Source: Actinomycetota bacterium
Lineage (GTDB): Bacteria; Cyanobacteriota; Vampirovibrionia; Obscuribacterales; Obscuribacteraceae
Assembly: GCA_903970355.1 (NCBI GenBank)
Contig: CAJCIF010000256.1
Location: 1 to 10,143, forward strand
DNA: 10,143 nt
Direction: 5' to 3'
Shown in pieces: positions 7,116 through 10,143 of the stretch; position 1 is the first letter of the stretch; each line of letters starts with the position of its first letter. Position numbers and translations under genes: made by a program. The notes below the pieces were generated by a model that saw only the letters and a program-made list of their open reading frames with translations, had not been told where the DNA came from and ran no database searches.

Positions 7116-8956
7116 TATTTCGTTTTCACCGGTTCGTTCATAACTTTTTCTGAGGCAGGATCAAGCGGAATAAGCATATTTTCGCGGAGCTCATCCCGAG
7201 GCAGAAGTGGTGTCATATCTTCCAGGGGCATAGAAAGCATCGAGCCATCTGCTTGAGGTATTGCTGCGCATTTAGGCTCAAGAGGCTCGTCCGTAATAAC
7301 TTCTACATCACAAAGATATGGACCAGGTTGACTGAGCACGAATCGAACTTGCTCACGTAGATCTTTGGCATTGGAAATTCGCATAGCGGGAATGCCTATT
7401 ACTTTTGCGATGCCGACAACATCTGGCAAGAAGAGTCTGGAATTTGGGCCGGTGCCAATTGATCGTCCTTGAAAATAATTGCGTTGCGTGAGGCGAATTG
7501 AAGCATAGCCGTTGTTATTGATTATGAACATCCGGATTGGTACGTCAAATTCTTTGAGAGTGGCCAATTCCTGGATGTTCACCATGAAGCTGCCATCACT
7601 CTCAACTCCAACAAGTGGTTTGCCGTAAGCAAAGGAGGCACCGATCATGGCAGGCAAACCGTAACCCATTGCTCCCATTCCTGATGTGACGACGAAGCGC
7701 TGTCCTGGTTTATTTTGGAAATCTTTGTAGAAGAATTCAATTGCCAATCCGGAACTGCCCGTAACTATAAGCGTGTTTTCAGGTATTTCTTCGCTTAAAA
7801 CCCGAACCAAGTCACTATGGGTAATCACCCCTCCAGCTGAAAGATCTTTCGCTCCTCCGACTGGATATCGAGTTTTCCACTGGCTTATACGATCTATCCA
7901 AGCGCTGCGATCAACCTGCTTAAACTCATTTTTCATGGCCAATAAGGTATTTATGAAATCGCGGGCATCAGCACAAACCGCTTCATCGATTGGCATTTTG
8001 AATTTTGCCAATTCGTGTGGATCGACATCAACAATCACTTTTTTTGCTTCTCGGCCAAACTTGGCTGGGTTGTAAGCGGTGACGACGTTGTCCAATCGCG
8101 CTCCGATTGAAATGAGGAGGTCACTATTTTGGATGGCAAAGTTGGGTGGTCGCTGAGCCACCACTCCTGGCCGACCGACGCTCAGTTTGTGTGCTGACGG
8201 AATTAGTCCAACCGCATTCCAGGTGGTGGCAACCGGAATGCCGAGAGTTTCATACAATTGCGCAAATTCTTGATCGGCACCAGCCGAATGCACGCCTTGT
8301 CCTGCCAGAATGACTGGACGTTTAGATTCGTTGATCAATTTCAAGACATTGGCGGCGGCATTTTTGAGATCATGTTGTTTTGCAACCTCGACAGGAGGCG
8401 TATAACCTTCGAGATTGTCGGGATCGATTAAGGCGGCTTGAACATCAATCGGAACGGCAATCCAAACAGGACCACGACGCCCGGTTGTGGCTAGGTGCGT
8501 TGCTTTTTCTAAGTGGTAGCGAATGGATTCCGGCTCCATCACAGTGACCGCATATTTAGTGATGGAACTGACAATTGATATGATTTCGATTTCCTGTGGT
8601 CCCTTTTGACGAACGCCAGTATCTGCAACCATGTCGGCGCGCTTTACCTGACCTGAGACGACGAGCATCGGCACTGAATCCATCCAAGCTCCAGCCACCC
8701 CAGTAATAGCATTTGTGCTGCCTGGCCCTGTTGTCACCATTGCCACTCCCAGATGTCCATTAATGCGGGAGTAAGCTTCGGCTCCGATCGTGCATGCCTG
8801 TTCGTGATGATTAGGTACGAATGTTAGATCCTTGTTTTGAACGAGAGCATCGTTCAAAAACATCGCTCCTCCACCCGTTACCAGAAAAACGTGTTTTACG
8901 CCTTGCTGGGCGACAAACGAAAATACATAATCGGCGACCCGGACTAAACTGCTCAT
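7115..8956 (-). CDS. ThDP-dependent enzyme, acetolactate-synthase-like, sugar-cluster subfamily
   Basis: A three-domain ThDP enzyme (COG0028 fold), 613 residues from the ATG at 8956. Counting from that ATG, the Pyr domain holds the cofactor-activating Glu52 in NHHEQACTIGAEAY and the TTGPGSTN loop (75-82). The central domain carries VSGQVK and VRQKGPQEIE (115-124). The PP domain carries VESDGSFMVN (451-460), where the usual GDG is SDG, and NNNG 24 residues later, as expected for Mg-diphosphate binding. The tail ends with a PLEDM...LPRDEL..NM element, seen, from memory, in uncharacterised polysaccharide-cluster members rather than in IlvB. An earlier TTG at 8986 would add 10 residues but has no ribosome binding site and precedes no conserved sequence, so ATG is preferred. 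The reaction is inferred: 2-keto-acid decarboxylation and transfer of the two-carbon unit to a keto sugar (as in YerE), or another carboligation. Branched-chain amino acid synthesis is unlikely given the neighbours and the absence of an IlvN regulatory gene. Confidence 0.82.
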   Translation of the reverse strand: MSSLVRVADYVFSFVAQQGVKHVFLVTGGGAMFLNDALVQNKDLTFVPNHHEQACTIGAEAYSRINGHLGVAMVTTGPGSTNAITGVAGAWMDSVPMLVVSGQVKRADMVADTGVRQKGPQEIEIISIVSSITKYAVTVMEPESIRYHLEKATHLATTGRRGPVWIAVPIDVQAALIDPDNLEGYTPPVEVAKQHDLKNAAANVLKLINESKRPVILAGQGVHSAGADQEFAQLYETLGIPVATTWNAVGLIPSAHKLSVGRPGVVAQRPPNFAIQNSDLLISIGARLDNVVTAYNPAKFGREAKKVIVDVDPHELAKFKMPIDEAVCADARDFINTLLAMKNEFKQVDRSAWIDRISQWKTRYPVGGAKDLSAGGVITHSDLVRVLSEEIPENTLIVTGSSGLAIEFFYKDFQNKPGQRFVVTSGMGAMGYGLPAMIGASFAYGKPLVGVESDGSFMVNIQELATLKEFDVPIRMFIINNNGYASIRLTQRNYFQGRSIGTGPNSRLFLPDVVGIAKVIGIPAMRISNAKDLREQVRFVLSQPGPYLCDVEVITDEPLEPKCAAIPQADGSMLSMPLEDMTPLLPRDELRENMLIPLDPASEKVMNEPVKTK

Positions 8957-9029
8957 TGCGACATCTGCCTGTGGAACTAGTAACAAAGTACTGTAGCACT
9001 ATCAAAAGCTATCTCGATGACACCAGATT

Positions 9030-9896
9030 CTAAACTGCTGTCCAGCCGCCATCCACAACGATTGCTTGTCCTGTTACGTAGCTTGAGGCATCCGAACATA
9101 AAAAGAGGAGAGCACCCGACAACTCGTTTGGGCGCCCGACCCTACCAAGGCATGTATAAGACTTGAGGCGATCTATAAAACCTCCTCTTGATGCCACAAA
9201 ATTAGCGCCACCGGTGTCTTCGGTATTGGAAAAAGGGCCTGGGAGAATAGCATTGGCCCGAATCCCGGAACGCCCCCAAAACGAAGCCACATAGCGTGTA
9301 AAGCTGAGAAGTGCCGCTTTGGAAGCAGAATAGCCGGGTGGATTGATATAAGTTGTCCCTTCATAGAGCTGCGGCCTTGGTGCTACCAGGGCATACATGG
9401 TAGAGATATTTACGATGCTGCCATGAGCTTGTTTTTTCATAACCGGCCCAAATTTTTGCGTAGCCAGAGCCGCCCAATAAACTCCGCCCTGGAAATTTTT
9501 CAGCCATTGTTCCATGGTGGCATTTTCCAGTGAACCTTCAGGGGTGTTGAATCCGGTTTGGGGCCCTAGCTCATGAGCGTTGTTGATTAGTGCATCAATT
9601 GATTTTTCTGATTCCGCAATTTGAGTGAGGGTCTCATCCAATTTTTTAGTGTCATACATGTCGAGCTGGTAGACCTGCACCTTGTCTTTTCCATACTTCG
9701 ATGACCATTCATCCGCGCAAGTATGGATGCGATCAGAACGACTGATTGCCACCAAACGCGCACCATTGCAAAGCAGTGTGTTAGCGAAGTTTCTACCAAG
9801 AAAGCCGCCCGCTCCCGTTAATACAACAGTTTTTCCTTCCAGCGAAAAAAGCGAGAGCCTGCTTAGTTCGTTTTCCTCAGCTATTCCTAAAGGCAA
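9030..9896 (-). CDS. SDR-family NAD(P)-dependent oxidoreductase (PtmA-like)
   Basis: A classical short-chain dehydrogenase/reductase of 288 residues. The cofactor-binding loop is TGAGGFLG (27-34). Strand 4 ends in NNA (105-107), followed by His rather than the usual Gly. The catalytic residues are Ser165 in VNISTMYA and Tyr189-X3-Lys193 in YSASK. NAILPG (215-220) and VDGG (281-284) complete the fold. The stretch [17 protein letters not shown] before the catalytic Tyr is longer than in FabG and recalls the SDRs annotated as flagellin-modification PtmA in sialic-acid-like sugar clusters. The TTG start at 9896 overlaps the upstream SDR gene by 10 bases and has GGAGGT 5 bases upstream. It gives about 17 residues ahead of the first Rossmann strand, and no ATG or GTG lies between. 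It probably reduces a keto group of a sugar intermediate; substrate unknown. The ThDP gene starts 73 bases downstream. Confidence 0.87.
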   Translation of the reverse strand: MPLGIAEENELSRLSLFSLEGKTVVLTGAGGFLGRNFANTLLCNGARLVAISRSDRIHTCADEWSSKYGKDKVQVYQLDMYDTKKLDETLTQIAESEKSIDALINNAHELGPQTGFNTPEGSLENATMEQWLKNFQGGVYWAALATQKFGPVMKKQAHGSIVNISTMYALVAPRPQLYEGTTYINPPGYSASKAALLSFTRYVASFWGRSGIRANAILPGPFSNTEDTGGANFVASRGGFIDRLKSYTCLGRVGRPNELSGALLFLCSDASSYVTGQAIVVDGGWTAV

Positions 9897-10143
9897 GTGC
9901 GACCTCCATCTATTATCAGGTTGTGTCCGGTCATATAGGACGAAGCATCAGAACAAAGAAAAAGAATGGCACCTTGATATTCGTTTTGGTGCGCCATTCT
10001 TGCCATTGGAATGAGCTGCTCCAATCTCTTGGTGAAAACTTCCGGCTGATTATTCGACACACCGCCTGGTGATATGGCGTTTACTCTTATGCCGTGAGAC
10101 GACCAATAACCAGCAAGGTAACGAGTCAGGCCCAGAAGGGCTG
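9887..10143 (-). CDS. SDR-family oxidoreductase, C-terminal part only (cut by the window edge)
   Basis: The last 84 codons of an SDR gene whose start lies beyond the right edge. The visible part reads from just after the catalytic Lys: [10 protein letters not shown], then [18 protein letters not shown], then [15 protein letters not shown] and a closing IIDGGRTCL before TAG at 9889-9887. It matches the same positions of the downstream SDR closely ([11 protein letters not shown] is shared exactly), so the two are paralogues. SPGG and NNQPE are even closer to the PtmA-type pattern than in the downstream copy. The missing part should be about 170 residues with the cofactor loop and catalytic Ser/Tyr/Lys. 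It overlaps the next gene by 10 bases and belongs to the same operon. The substrate is unknown. Confidence 0.85.
   Translation of the reverse strand, partial: ALLGLTRYLAGYWSSHGIRVNAISPGGVSNNQPEVFTKRLEQLIPMARMAHQNEYQGAILFLCSDASSYMTGHNLIIDGGRTCL
9902..9907 (-). promoter_or_regulatory. Ribosome binding site inside the upstream gene, deciding a TTG start
   Basis: GGAGGT on the minus strand, a consensus Shine-Dalgarno sequence, sits 5 bases before TTG at 9896. The same bases encode the conserved Asp-Gly-Gly of the upstream SDR, so the site doubles as coding sequence and supports coupled translation of the two SDRs. Confidence 0.6.

Noticed and set aside
7115..8956. Annotation of the ThDP enzyme as acetolactate synthase large subunit for branched-chain amino acids
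   Set aside because: There is no ilvN/ilvC/ilvD context, the C-terminal tail differs, and every neighbour is a surface-sugar gene.
9682..10014. A 110-codon plus-strand open frame at the SDR overlap
   Set aside because: It is antisense to two well-supported SDR genes and has no domain signature.
1..10143. tRNA, rRNA, CRISPR array, insertion sequence or attachment site
   Set aside because: No cloverleaf-like, repeat-spacer or transposase signal was seen on reading; coding genes cover nearly all of the window and the longest gap is 166 bases.

Overview
This window is part of a bacterial surface-polysaccharide (O-antigen or capsule type) sugar cluster. It holds ten protein genes, eight of them complete, with no RNA genes, insertion sequences or CRISPR visible. 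CDP-dideoxyhexose genes, a GtrB-like glycosyltransferase and a multi-spanning GT-C glycosyltransferase point to a bacterium with a lipid-linked surface glycan, most likely Gram-negative. The phylum cannot be set from the sequence. Base composition looks moderate, and half of the complete genes start with TTG or GTG.

Left part (2-1787, plus strand): the 3' end of rfbH/ddhC (CDP-4-keto-6-deoxyglucose 3-dehydrase, with its iron-sulfur cysteines and the His-for-Lys signature) is followed by a complete rfbF/ddhA (glucose-1-phosphate cytidylyltransferase). These are two of the four enzymes that make CDP-3,6-dideoxy-4-keto-D-glucose. The other two, CDP-glucose 4,6-dehydratase and the E3 reductase, are not in the window.

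Middle (1797-3726): two divergently transcribed class I SAM methyltransferases, both 293 residues long but dissimilar, share a 166-base intergenic region that must carry their control signals. Each converges tail-to-tail with its outer neighbour.

Right part (3764 to the right edge, minus strand, read from right to left): a tight operon of at least six genes. In order of transcription these are a partial SDR oxidoreductase, a second related SDR, a ThDP-dependent enzyme of the acetolactate-synthase fold, a KdsC/CMP-sialate-type HAD phosphatase, a GtrB/ArnC-like polyprenyl-phosphate glycosyltransferase, and a large GT-C membrane glycosyltransferase. Three of the five junctions are overlaps or a 2-base gap, which suggests translational coupling.

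Inferred logic: the SDRs, ThDP enzyme and HAD phosphatase build an unusual sugar. The GT2 enzyme loads a sugar onto undecaprenyl phosphate, and the GT-C enzyme transfers it to the glycan on the outer side of the inner membrane. The methyltransferases may decorate the product. The ThDP enzyme could act like YerE and add a two-carbon branch to the CDP-3,6-dideoxy-4-keto sugar made with the left-hand genes. Alternatively, the ThDP/HAD/SDR set may be an independent pathway related to nonulosonate or PtmA-type clusters. That set is the part of the window most likely to be undescribed.
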